Source: CAVWNR01 sp963756525 (GTDB lineage Bacteria > Actinomycetota > Actinomycetes > Mycobacteriales > Jatrophihabitantaceae). Taken from it: 64,000 nucleotides of DNA. The notes beneath the pieces were generated by a model. It made no database searches and had not been told where the DNA came from. It worked only from the letters and a program-made list of their open reading frames with translations. The position numbers and the translations under genes are program-made. The stretch covers positions 1,364,001 to 1,428,000 of the forward strand of contig CAVWNR010000001.1 of the NCBI GenBank assembly GCA_963756525.1. The letters run 5' to 3'. The stretch's first letter is position 1. Each line of letters begins with the position of its first letter. This document shows, piece by piece, positions 41,537 to 50,849 of this stretch.

Positions 41537-42994
41537 TCACGGGGCGACTGCACGGCGTGCACTCCGACGCCGGCGATCGATGTCCCGCGTGGCCATCCTG
41601 TCTCGGCACTCGCCCGGTGATCGCGCGGGGATGGTGGCCGGGTCGGCCGCGGACAGTTGCAGGACGAGGACGGTGGCCGGTCCGCTGCGGGGTTGTAGGT
41701 ACCACGAGCCGGTGAGCACACCGGTGTCCTCGCCGCCCTTGTAGCCGACGTAACTCCAGCCCGCGCCGACTTCGACGCCGGGGTTCTTGGCCATGATCGC
41801 TCTGATGGGCCGGCCGGCCGCCGTCTGCGCGAACTGGTGCAGGGCGGCGTGCGCCCGGCAGATGTCGGCAGGGGTGGCGTACCACTCGACGCCGTCCAGC
41901 CAGCCCGGCCGGGGATTGTTCGCCGTCGCGGTCGGCAGTTCGCGAAGGATCGCGGTGCGCGCGGCTAACGCTGCCGGCGACGGGTCGTGCACCGCGCCCG
42001 TCGATGCGTCGACCTCGCCGGGACTGGCGGCGGCCCAGGCAGCGCGCAGTCGCGGCGCGTCATGGGCCAGCGTGAACATCTGCTTGGTGGTGAGGAACGG
42101 GTCGAGCAACGCGGACTGCGTGTTGCCCATCGCGTGGACCGCGGCCTGAAGCGCGGGCTACCCGACGGCGCCGATGAGCAGGTCGGCGGCGGTGTTGTCG
42201 CTGATCGAGATCATCAGCGTGGCGGCCTGCTGCACGGTGACCTTGGTGCCGTCCGGGGCATCTTGCAGCCGTCCGGTGGGCAGCGATTTGACGGCCTGGG
42301 TGACGGTCAGCCGGGTGTCCCAGCTCAGCTTTCCGGCCTGGACGGCACGCGCCACCGCACCGAGCACGTACAGCTTGAACATCGAGCCCAGCGGATGCGG
42401 TCCTTGATCGTCGAGTGCCTGTTCGACGGTGCACGTGCCGCCCTCGACGTGGGCCAGCAGCACCGCGGACCAGACACCCAGCCCGGCGGCCGCGCGTTGC
42501 AGTTCGGCCGGCGAGGTGACGCTGGGCAGCGGCGGGGCCGGCTTGACCTGCAGGCCGTCGATCTGCCCGGCGGCGTCGGTCGACCGGCTGATCAGCAGTC
42601 GCTGTCCACCGGGCTGGGTCACCGACGCCTGGCCGGCGCTCGGCATCGTCGCGATGAACGTCTGCAATTGCACCGGCCTGGTGGCCCGCTGCTGGGCGAA
42701 CAGGGCGATCACCTTGTCGGCCGGCACCGCGGCGAGGAACTGTGCGGACATGTGCTGGTCGACCGCGGTGACGGTCGGCCCGGACGGCGCCGCGACGGCT
42801 TGCATCACCCAGCGCAGCTGCCGCCCGGCCGGCGTGTCGGGCAGCCGAGACACCGCGCTCGTGGCTGACGGCGGCGAGTTCGTGGGTGATGACGGCGAGC
42901 CGCTGGCGGTCCGGCCGGTATCGGCATGCGTGCAGCCGGCCAGCAGCAACCCAACTAGGAACACAGCCGTCGCCGAGCGCAACAACCCGGCCAT
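41537..42994 (-). pseudogene. Lipoprotein serine hydrolase (class A beta-lactamase-like) with an internal amber codon
   Basis: ATG 42994 gives a signal ending in lipobox LLLAGC (Cys 21). A lumazine-binding-like linker region and a beta-lactamase-fold domain follow: HPLGSMFKLYVLGAVARAVQ (Ser-x-x-Lys), LMISISDNTAADLLIGAVG (Ser-Asp-Asn). A TAG at 42158-42160 then interrupts. The same frame continues PALQAAVHAMGNTQSALLDP, TTKQMFTLA and YVGYKGGEDTGVLTGSWYL (Lys-Gly-Gly box) to 41537. All three catalytic boxes lie in one frame, so a CAG-to-TAG change is the simplest explanation. The stop removes the KGG box and half the fold. Confidence 0.75.
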
Positions 42995-42996
42995 CG

Positions 42997-43382
42997 TTAC
43001 CGCCGCAGCACCGACCGGCGGCGCGGCGCCTCACCCGGCTGCGCCCCGCCGCGCGGACCGTGCTCGCCGTAATACCACCAGCCGGCGCCGAACGCGATGG
43101 CTCACACCCCGAGCAGCGCGCCGAACGGCCACAACGTGGCCTTGCCGGCGACCGCGACCAGGTAGGCGATCGCCACCGCCACGGCGAGCACCCGGCCCAC
43201 CAGCGCCTGCACCTGCAGCCGCTGCCAGGCTTGCCGCTCGTCCACCTGCCGGCGGGTGATCGCCCCGGCGTCGCTGTCCCGTCCGGCCACCAGCCACAAG
43301 CCCGCAGCTACGACGAGCACGATCGGCGCCAGATACCCCGCGCTGGCCCAGCCGTAGCTCGCCCCTCCCCCGATCAGGTCAT
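42997..43382 (-). pseudogene. Small two-helix membrane protein gene with in-frame TGA and a start-proximal frameshift
   Basis: Readable product: LIGGGASYGWASAGYLAPIV, LVVAAGLWLVAGRDSDAGAI, then RVLAVAVAIAYLVAVAGKAT and LWPFGALLGV. A TGA at 43102-43104 comes next, and the same frame continues AIAFGAGWWYYGEHGPRGG to a TAA three bases before the serine hydrolase start. The natural ATG at 43382 is one base out of frame (MT|LIGGG). Both defects suggest decay. The fragment from GTG 43320 could still make 72 aa. The family is unknown, and close spacing suggests it once shared an operon with the hydrolase. Confidence 0.5.
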
Positions 43383-43708
43383 GCGGTGATCGTTGCAGAT
43401 GAGATATGCCCCCCGGGGATCGCTCATCGAATGTCGGCGTGCGTGATGCTCGATTGGTCCGGCCGCGTGGTCCGGCCGCGCCGAGTGCAGCCGCCCGTGG
43501 TGCGAGTCACCGGCGCAGACGAGGCAGCGGGGGCTCCGTAGATCGGCCGTTCGCCCGTACAGTGAGGCCAGGCGCACCGATCGGGGAGCGGCGTGGGCGA
43601 GTACGGGGTGAGTGCCGGCGCTACCCGAACCGGAGGCTCGCAGCTGCCCCGTCGCGCGGAATTCCTGCCGCCTTGTCGCTCGCGATCGATCTGGGCCTCG
43701 GCCAGCCC

Positions 43709-45196
43709 ATGGAGCACATGCTGCGCTCGTGCGTGCTCGGTGTGCGGCTCTCCGACGAAATGGGTCTGCCCGTGGCCCAGCGTGACCGGGTCTTCTACGC
43801 GACCTTGCTTGCCTGGATCGGCTGCCATGCGGACTCCTATGAGCTGGCCAAGGTGTTCGGCGACGACATCGGCTTCCGCGCCGGCACCTACGCGGTGGAC
43901 AAGCGCGGGCTGCCACTCATGGCGTTCCTCCTCGGGAGGGTGGCCGCCGCCGAGCCGGCGTTCATCCGGGCTCCCCGCACCCTTGCCTTCCTGGCCACCG
44001 GCCGCAATGTCATGAACGAGTTGATCAGATCGCACTGCCTTTCCGCCGGGACGCTGGCCCGCCGTGTGGGAATCGATGACGAGGTGGGCCGCCTGCTCGG
44101 TTACACCTTCGAGCGCTGGGACGGCGCCGGGCTGCCGCACGGGTCGCGGGGGCAGGACATCCCAGTGGAGATACGCATCGTCCATCTCGTCGACACCGCG
44201 GAGGTGTACCTGCGCGAAGGGGGACGCGTTGCGGCCGAGCGGATGCTCCGGCGCCGCCGCGGTACCCAGTTCGATCCCGACCTCGTGGACGTGTTCTGTA
44301 CCCACGCCGACCAACTGACCGCCGGTGTGCAGGGGGAAGACGCCTGGTCGGTCGCACTCGCCTTCGCCCCGCCGGACCGGGTCGTCGACGAGGCTGAGCT
44401 GGACGCGATGCTGGTCGCGATGGGCGATTTCGTCGACTTGAAGTCCCCCTACACGGCCGGACACTCCCGCGCGGTCGCGTCCTTGGCTGAGCAGGCCGGC
44501 GCGTGCGCGGGTCTGGACGGCTCGCCGCGACGGGCTCTGCGCCGCGCGGGACTGGTGCACGACCTGGGCCGGATGGGCGTGTCCAACTCGATCTGGGACA
44601 AGGCCGCGCCGCTCAGCACGTCCGATCGCGAGCGGATTCAGCTGCACCCCTACCTCACTGAGCGGGTCCTGCACCGGGTGAGCGGGCTCGGCGACATCGC
44701 CCGGCTGGCCGGGGCGCATCACGAGCGACTGGACGGCTCGGGGTACCCGCGCGGGGTCGGAGCCGCCGATCTCGGCGAGACCCAGCGCATCCTCGCGGCC
44801 GCCGACAGCTACCAGGCCTGGCGGGAGCCACGCCCGCACCGGGCGGCGCTCTCGGCCGAGGAAGCTGCTGTTCGGCTGCGCCAGCAGGCCGCCGACCTGC
44901 GCTTGGACGGCTCGGCGGTGGAGGCGGTGCTCGCCGCCGCCGGCCACCGTACGCCCCGGCGCCGGCGCGGACCCGCCGGGCTCACCGGCCGCGAGCTGGA
45001 GATCCTGCGGCTGCTCGTCCGCGGCCGGTCCACCAAGCAGATCGCCGCCGAGCTGGTCATCGCCGAGAAGACGGTGCGCAACCACGTCGAGCACATCTAC
45101 GCGAAGCTCGGCGTAGCCAACCGGATCAGCGCCACCCTGTTCGCGCTGCAGCACGGGCTCATGGGTCACCCGGACGACGCGCCCGAACGCTCCTGA
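43709..45196 (+). CDS. HD-GYP domain regulator with C-terminal LuxR helix-turn-helix
   Basis: Predicted cyclic-nucleotide or signal-responsive regulator. An N-terminal HD-like region (MEHMLRSCVLGVRLSDEMGL) precedes a full HD-GYP domain: VDLKSPYTAGHSRAVASLAE, GLVHDLGRMGVSNSIWDKA, HHERLDGSGYPRGVG. This is followed by a LuxR/GerE domain (LTGRELEILRLLVRGRSTKQ, EKTVRNHVEHIYAKLGV). The metal-binding HD pair and GYP motif are intact. The likely original start is GTG 43593 after a GGGGAG site (VGEYGVSAGATRTGGSQLPR). It is one frame off from the body, with a switch near 43662, so ATG 43709 is the first in-frame start. It lies upstream of a degenerate gene and a methyltransferase, its likely targets. 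Confidence 0.8.
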   Translation: MEHMLRSCVLGVRLSDEMGLPVAQRDRVFYATLLAWIGCHADSYELAKVFGDDIGFRAGTYAVDKRGLPLMAFLLGRVAAAEPAFIRAPRTLAFLATGRNVMNELIRSHCLSAGTLARRVGIDDEVGRLLGYTFERWDGAGLPHGSRGQDIPVEIRIVHLVDTAEVYLREGGRVAAERMLRRRRGTQFDPDLVDVFCTHADQLTAGVQGEDAWSVALAFAPPDRVVDEAELDAMLVAMGDFVDLKSPYTAGHSRAVASLAEQAGACAGLDGSPRRALRRAGLVHDLGRMGVSNSIWDKAAPLSTSDRERIQLHPYLTERVLHRVSGLGDIARLAGAHHERLDGSGYPRGVGAADLGETQRILAAADSYQAWREPRPHRAALSAEEAAVRLRQQAADLRLDGSAVEAVLAAAGHRTPRRRRGPAGLTGRELEILRLLVRGRSTKQIAAELVIAEKTVRNHVEHIYAKLGVANRISATLFALQHGLMGHPDDAPERS

Positions 45197-45278
45197 CGCC
45201 GGCGCCGAAGATGGGGCAACTGCCCCATGCTCCCGACCGGTGTGCTCGGGCACGGTGGGGACCTCGTGAAGGAGTCCC

Positions 45279-46016
45279 ATGGACAAATCATCGCTGCAAG
45301 CGGCCGAGCAGGCCACGCACGCGAGCCTGCCGCCCGGAGCGGACGCCGACAGGTTCGCCGGCTACGCCGTGATGGGGTTGCCCTCCGCCAGCGGCGACTA
45401 CCTGGCCCTGCGGCACTGGCCGATCACGTCCATCGGCCCGGGCTACGTCACGGTGTGGCACCGCGAGGTAGCCGGCCAGTGGACCCGTCTACTCCGACGC
45501 ACCGCCCGAGCGCAGCTGCGCCCGCTACCTGGGTCGCGCCGTCCACGACACCCGCACCACCACGATCGCCCCGAGCTGGCTGGACGAGCAGCGGCTCGCC
45601 GTCACGGTCGGCACCGAGATCGGGCGGACAGTCGAGCTGGCCGCGCCCCCGGCGACGCGCACGATCACCGCGCTGTCTGCGGTGACACCGGCCTGGGTGT
45701 GGCCCACCCGGTGCACGCTGCGGCTGATGGGGGCATCCGGGTGGCCCCTGCCGCGGCCGGCAAGCAGCTGGCCGACCGTCACCAGTCGGCGGGCACCGAT
45801 TCCCGGCCGCTTCCCGGCGCATCTGGGTGGCCGCCCGATCCACCGCCCGGTCGGCGGGCGTGACCTCGGCCAGCCGCCCTGTGCAGCGCGCAGCCCCATC
45901 TCAGCGGGGTATGGCTGCCGAAGCGCGGCAGCTTCTACGCCGAGGCCACCGCTCGCTTCTGGCAGCGCGAGAACTCCGACAACCCCATTCCCACCCCGAC
46001 GAAAGGATCAGCATGA
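45279..46016 (+). pseudogene. Multiply frameshifted gene between the HD-GYP regulator and methyltransferase copy 2
   Basis: ATG 45279 after AAGGAG begins MDKSSLQAAEQATHASLPPG and reads LPSASGDYLALRHWPITSIG to VAGQWT. Then frame switches give VYSDAPPERSCARYLGRAVH to ELAAPPATRTITALSAV, next HRFPAASRRIWVAARSTAR, next VGGRDLGQPP, and finally VWLPKRGSFYAEATARFWQ ending at 46016. At least four shifts are needed. The whole matches, in order, a conserved actinobacterial protein of unknown function as I recall it. The final TGA overlaps the methyltransferase ATG (ATGA), so the original genes were coupled. Confidence 0.6.
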
Positions 46017-47096
46017 CCAGCACCGTACAGCCGGCCCCAGCCGTCGACCAGGACACGATGATGAAGTTCGTCTTCACCGCGGTCGGCGAGCTCGGCGCCG
46101 CGCTCAACGTCTCGCTCGTCGTCATGGGCGACCGGCTCGGCTATTACCGCACCGCTCGCCGGCAACGGCCCGACCCTCCCGTCCGAGCTCGCGCGGCTGA
46201 CCGGCACCGGCGAGCCCTACGCCCGGGAGTGGCTCAATGCGCAGGCCGCCGGCGGCTACGTCACCTACTCACCCGGCGACCGCCGTTATACCCTGCCGCC
46301 CGAGCACGCCATCGTCCTCACCGACGAGACCAGTCCGGTCTTCCTGCCAGGCTTCTACCAAATCGTGCAGGGAACGATCACCGACGCACCGACGATCATC
46401 GACAAGGCCCGTACTGGCGGCGGGCTCGGCTGGGGCGAGCACAGCCCGGATGTGCACGTCGGGTGCGAGCGGTTCTTCCGCCCCGGCTATCACGCCAACC
46501 TGGTCGACGTGTGGCTGCCCGCCCTCGACGGCGTCGTCGACAAGCTGCGGCGAGGCGCGAAGGTGGCCGACATCGGCTGCGGCCACGGGGCTTCCACGAT
46601 CCTGATGGCCCAGGCCTTTCCTGCGTCCACCTTCGCCGGCTTCGACGCCCACCGGGACTCCGTCGAAACCGCGCGCAAGCGGGCCGCGACCGCCGGCGTC
46701 GCCGAGCGGATCAGCTTCGAGCACGCCGACGCCCGCACGGTCCCCGGCCGCGGCTACGACCTGGTCACCATGTTCGACTGCCTGCACGACATGGGCGACC
46801 CGGTAGGTGCGGCCCGGCACGTGCACGACCTGCTCGCCCCCGACGGCACGTGGATGGTGGTCGAGCCGATCGCCGGCGACCGGGTCGAGGACAACCTGAA
46901 CCCGGTCGGGCGCGCCTACTACGCCTTCTCGACCCTACTGTGCACGCCCGGCTCGCTGTCCCAGGACGGCGGCCTGGCCATCGGCACCCAGGCCGGACAG
47001 GCCCGGTTGACCGAGGTCATCACAGCGGGCGGGTTCGGCCGAGTGACCCGGGCTTCGGAGACCCCGTTCAACATGGTGCTCGAAGCCAGACGGTAG
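46013..47096 (+). pseudogene. SAM-dependent methyltransferase, paralogue of the 10.3-kb gene, frameshifted
   Basis: ATG 46013 reads VFTAVGELGAALNVSLVVMG and GDRLGYYRTA, the winged-helix N-terminus. Near 46157 the frame shifts, and the remainder continues LAGNGPTLPSELARLTGTGE to the motif I VADIGCGHGASTILMAQ, MFDCLHDMGDPVGAARHV and the end at 47096. The total span is 1084 bases, one more than a multiple of three (a 2-base loss or 1-base gain). The protein is clearly homologous to the intact enzyme at 10342 over its whole length. A 243-aa fragment from ATG 46365 still contains the complete Rossmann fold. Confidence 0.78.
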
Positions 47097-47504
47097 CTCC
47101 GTGTACCGGCGTGAACGCTCCATGACTCGTCACCGCGCAGCCCGACGGCATGGCTACATCTCGGCCAGTTATCTCGCCTCACCGCACCTGACGCAGTCAA
47201 AGCCCGTTCTGCAGCGCTTGCCTGTCTCAGCAAAAAGACGCACGATGACCAGTTGCCCGTCTCACCCAAGCCGACGCAGCTCGTCGAGATCGTCGAGGTG
47301 CCCGCGGGCTGATCCCATGCGGCACGCCGCCCGGTTACGGGCGTCCTACGGGACATCGAGATCAGCGCCTGCGGCGGCGAGTCGATGGCCGATCCGTGAC
47401 GCGGGGAGGGTCGACTCGCGGGCACTTATGCCGGTCGACGTTCCGCTTGCGGAACAGGTTTGACCGGGCAGGCTCGCTATTGAGGTGGCACGCGTTGCCG
47501 AAGA
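47097..47504. other. Intergenic region with a possible coding remnant
   Basis: Most of it is featureless. From about 47150 to 47312 one plus-strand frame reads smoothly (LTAPDAVKARSAALACLSKK, then LPVSPKPTQLVEIVEVPAG and TGA) and may be the decayed 3' end of a gene. No start was found. Confidence 0.25.
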
Positions 47505-48095
47505 TCAACGACGCCCGCCAAACTCCCAGTCTTTGATCTCGACATCGTCAAAGCTGGCGAGCCCTGCCCGTGCCCCTTCGAGCAGCGCGTCGAGCGCTTT
47601 ACGAGTCGGAGCCTGCACCGCCAACGCCACTCCGGCCGGCTCGTCGTAATCGAGGTCTCGCAGCTCGCCGTAGACGATCAGTCGCTCGCGAAGCTCCGGC
47701 GGTAGGTCGGCGAGTGGCACCGGGTTCAGATCATGAGGTACGTCTGTGGCCGGGCGCGCGAGGACCAGAAAGCGAGGCTCGTCCTCCGCGTCTGCGAATT
47801 GCCACATCGTCCGGTCGAGGACGTTGGCGAATCGCCAGATAAGGTGCTCCTCGAACAGCCCTGCCTGGTGGTACGGCTCGCGGGCTACGAACTCGCGAGC
47901 GGCGTCAGCGTCGGGCAGATCGACAATGTGAAGGCTACCGGTCCAGGTCTGCCGATCAGTTCCGAGAGTCGGGCCTCGCGCGGTTATCCCGGCCGCGAAG
48001 CCGTCCATGTACGTCCAGTGCCGCTCGTTCAGCTCAGGATCATCATCTGCCACCGCCACAGCGGGCGTGCCGCGGCTGTAGATCAGGAAGTCCAT
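47505..48095 (-). CDS. YciI-family protein (YCII-related, duplicated barrel)
   Basis: 196-aa protein. The N-terminal half has the YCII pattern MDFLIYSRGTPAVAVADDDP, HWTYMDGFAAGITARGPTL and LHIVDLPDADAAREFVAREP with the family His/Asp. FEEHLIWRF closes the domain. The C-terminal half (FLVLARPATDVPHDLNPVPL to VEIKDWEFGGRR) is a second ferredoxin-like domain. YciI proteins may act as small hydrolases or ligand binders, with no firm assignment. It is intact and monocistronic. Confidence 0.75.
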   Translation of the reverse strand: MDFLIYSRGTPAVAVADDDPELNERHWTYMDGFAAGITARGPTLGTDRQTWTGSLHIVDLPDADAAREFVAREPYHQAGLFEEHLIWRFANVLDRTMWQFADAEDEPRFLVLARPATDVPHDLNPVPLADLPPELRERLIVYGELRDLDYDEPAGVALAVQAPTRKALDALLEGARAGLASFDDVEIKDWEFGGRR

Positions 48096-48253
48096 AACGA
48101 ACGACGATACGTGGATCGCTGAGCCGCGATCGCTTCGCAGCGCGGGCCGTGTTGATCGCGACGGACGACAGCCCGGCTGCTGACGCGCAAGCGGATCCGC
48201 TACGGGACGGCTGGTCGTGGTTCACGCTTCCGGTCCGGACGGGCTGATTCTGC

Positions 48254-48530
48254 GTGGAGTTCAGCCAGGACTCGATGGTGATGACCCCGATCGGCGCGAT
48301 CCTGGACTGGTCGATGGCCACTCGGGCCGGGTTCGAGGTCTTCCGCGACGTGCGGATCAACGCCGCGCTGGGCAAGATCCTCGACGCCTGGTGCGGGTTC
48401 CTCGACAGCCCGGACTCGCGGTACGTGCTCAACGATTCGCCTGCCGGCTGGAGATCGCCACAGGCCCGCCAGGCGACCGGCATCGAGCAGTACCGGCACG
48501 ACCGAGACGACGAGCACTGGGGCCTTCGTG
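48254..48530 (+). pseudogene. Fragment of a phosphatidylserine decarboxylase-family gene
   Basis: One frame reads SQDSMVMTPIGAILDWSMAT, then INAALGKILDAWCGFLDSPD and SRYVLNDSPAGWRSPQAR, ending DRDDEHWGLRG. This is the N-terminal PSDC-associated region found in long phosphatidylserine decarboxylase-like proteins (normally continuing SWNDFFTRR). The catalytic GS(T/S)T cleavage region and the true N-terminus are missing, so this is a remnant. Downstream it collides with the convergent DUF4760-like gene. Confidence 0.6.
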
Positions 48531-48544
48531 GCGAGCGGCTTGTC

Positions 48545-49081
48545 CTACCGCCCGAGCAGTCGGCCGTCTCGCAGCTCAGCTTGCCCCCCACCCGCACGGC
48601 GGATGCGCGCGGCCAGGTCGCGAAAGAGCGGGTAGACGTTCTCACCGTGCACAGCTTCGAGGGCAGGCCGCCACATCTCCCAGCGCGTGGCCAGGATGTG
48701 CCCGACAAGCAGCTCGATCAGCGCGAAGTCAAAGGCGCCGGCGCGTTCCAGCGCGGCCAGCTGCTCGAAATAGTCGGGCTCGCGGTAGAGCACATACGCC
48801 TCGGGTGCATTTAGCGTGACGTAGCGCTGGAAGGCGGTGGCGAGCTCCTCGGCGGTGGCGAAGCGAGCGACTAGTCGCCTCGTCTCGACCAGCGAGTCCT
48901 CATCCCAGCGTCGAAAGAACTCCGCGGCCATCTGCGCCTCCCGGCCGCGGCGCGCCTCACGCACCTGCTGGGCGCCGAGGACCGCCGCCGCCACGGCCCC
49001 GAACACGCCGAGCGCCAAGACTGCGGTGGCGATCGCGCTCATTTGCTCCGCCCAGTTCGGTGCCGCCGCCGAGACGATCAC
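48545..49081 (-). CDS. DUF4760-like membrane-anchored protein
   Basis: 178-aa protein. One N-terminal membrane helix (MSAIATAVLALGVFGAVAAA) is followed by a charged segment (QQVREARRGREAQMAAEFFR) and a helical domain (RWDEDSLVETRRLVARF, NAPEAYVLYREPDYFEQLAA, WEMWRPALEAVHGENVYPLF). This layout matches DUF4760-type proteins. GTG 49081 and ATG 49042 are both plausible starts. The first gives the short hydrophilic lead common in relatives. Function is unknown. Confidence 0.6.
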   Translation of the reverse strand: MIVSAAAPNWAEQMSAIATAVLALGVFGAVAAAVLGAQQVREARRGREAQMAAEFFRRWDEDSLVETRRLVARFATAEELATAFQRYVTLNAPEAYVLYREPDYFEQLAALERAGAFDFALIELLVGHILATRWEMWRPALEAVHGENVYPLFRDLAARIRRAGGGQAELRDGRLLGR

Positions 49082-50084
49082 ACTCGGCCACCGACGCGCG
49101 TGGCCCGTCGCTCGCTGCGGCCTGCTGCCCATCTGAGGTGCACGACGGCGAGCCTATCCAAGTGCGCACTGTCCCAGTCCGCTTGACCGTGGGACGTCTC
49201 ATCCGCGTACCGCCGAGGGATCACGTCCCTATGACCATCACTCGAACGACGCAGTCAGAGGTTCGTCCCGACAACTGTCATCAGAAGCACTAGCGCCTCG
49301 GGCAGACCGAGAACATGCGGCGCTGCCAACGTCGTCGTCACGCCACGTGCTCTGCGGCGAAGGCCCGGCATTTCCTGGCCGGCGTGAACCGCCCAAGATC
49401 ACCGCCGGGACTCTTGGCAGCCGCGCGCGAGGTCGACTAGCCTTCCAGACGGTGATCGTGAGGCGTCTGCGACCGCTTCACCGTGGTTGCCCTATGCCAC
49501 CCGGGCACGCCGTTGACAGTGCTTGAGCCGCCGGGTGCCGAGCTTCGCCGCTATCCCCCAGTGGCCGTTGCTGGGCACGGCCCAGTACTCGCTGGACAGC
49601 ACCGTCCTCGGTAGAGGGCACGGTCCTCGCCGAACAGCGTCCTTCCCGTGAAGATCATCCTGGACCGGGCGCCCTGCGATCGGTCAACCGCCAACCGTGT
49701 CCGCTTGCCGGCGGCTGCTAACGCGGGCAGACGTTACGCGCGCCTGCCGGTGGCCCGTCTCAACGACGGTCGACCGGCAAGGCCCAGCCACACTCCGGCG
49801 CGAGGAACCACTGCCACACGCCCCACCACCCCGCCGCCCGCTCCCGCTGTGATCGAACGCGCCGGGAGTTACCTCAACGCGGCGGATCCGGGAACTTTGC
49901 ACAACCGACGAGTCCGGCGCAGTGGCATCGGTCAAACGTGATCAGCAGATCGGAGTGACTCCGATAATGGGGCCGGCGAGTGCCCATAGCAAGATCCGGG
50001 CTGAGATCGGGCGTGCAGAGGCCGGCGCCCTGCGATCAAGCGCGTCGCCGGCGGTGCCCGGAGTCCTCGGTACCGGGGCTCTCA
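49082..50084. other. Long region without a recognisable gene
   Basis: About 1 kb with many short open frames but no family resemblance, no ribosome-site-linked frame of convincing codon bias and no RNA gene that I can see. Confidence 0.4.
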
Positions 50085-50720
50085 ACGCTGATTGGGATGG
50101 TGTGCCAGTTCCCGTCGGAGCGCCTCCACGTCGCTCTTCAAGGCGACCTCAGCCAGCCTCTCGTGCTCGTCAGCGGTGTGCAGGTCGCGCTGTAGGAGCG
50201 AGGGTTGACCGAGAGGCACGGACGCAGCCTGGTCTCTTTAACCGTTCCAGAGGCTGCGCAGGACGCCGTGTCGCGGAAGGAGGTAGAAGAGTCTGTGGAA
50301 ATGGAGGTGGGCATCGATGCTGGCCGGGATGTCGTTTTTCTCCCTTCTTGGTCGCCCGATAAGCGTCCTCAATCGTCTGGGTCAGCCTGAGCCTTTCGGG
50401 ATCCCGCAGCGCTTCGGGAGCCAGTTCCCCCGCGTACGGCCCGAGGAGCAACCGGATCCAGGTGATCTCAGCGACGTCCTGCACATTCACCCACACCACG
50501 AACGCCCCGCGGAGGGGCATCTTGACGATTAGGGCCTCCTCCTCGAGCCTGGTCAGTGCCTCGCGGAGAGATGATCGGCTGACCCCGAGATCGGTCGCGA
50601 TGTCTCACGCGCAGCTGTGCACCGGGAGGGACGGCCCCTGTCGAGAATTGCTGCACGCAGCACGCCGTATACGCCCCACGCTGTCGTCGTTCGTTGCGGG
50701 CCGCCGAGCTTGAGGTCCAT
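50085..50720 (-). pseudogene. GntR-family (FadR/FCD type) regulator, multiply frameshifted
   Basis: ATG 50720 begins MDLKLGGPQRTTTAWGVYGV and LRAAILD. Further pieces in other frames read VPPGAQLR, then DIATDLGVSRSSLREALTRL (the GntR helix-turn-helix) and EEEALIVKMPLRGAFVVWVN. These are followed by VQDVAEITWIRLLLGPYAGE, LRDPERLRLTQTIEDAYRA, LHFHRLFYLLPRHGVLRSLW and a last ADEHERLAEVALKSDVEALR. Order and spacing match a whole FCD-type GntR protein, with at least three frame switches. It sits directly downstream of the catabolic cluster, so it is probably a dead third regulator of that cluster. Confidence 0.65.
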
Positions 50721-50849
50721 CACCGCCGCCTCTCTTGGTGTTTGCCGACCGTATGGGGGTTGCCTGAGCTACCTCGCTCTCGAACCCGCTATGCAGGACG
50801 ATGGGAAACTGAAGCGCCCGCCGGCGGAGTCGGGCCGCATCTTTGCTCG

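Noticed and set aside
24460..43382. Stop-codon reassignment or selenocysteine as an explanation of the internal stops
   Set aside because: TAA, TAG and TGA all occur in different broken genes, intact genes use all three as true stops, and no selenocysteine-insertion-like hairpin or Cys-aligned site was seen.
43424..45316. Minus-strand 630-codon open frame opposite the HD-GYP regulator
   Set aside because: Shadow frame. The plus strand has the HD-GYP and LuxR motifs.
49667..50043. Short direct repeat GGCGCCCTGCGATC near 49.67 and 50.03 kb
   Set aside because: Only about 13-14 bases, expected by chance in GC-rich DNA and with no further extension.
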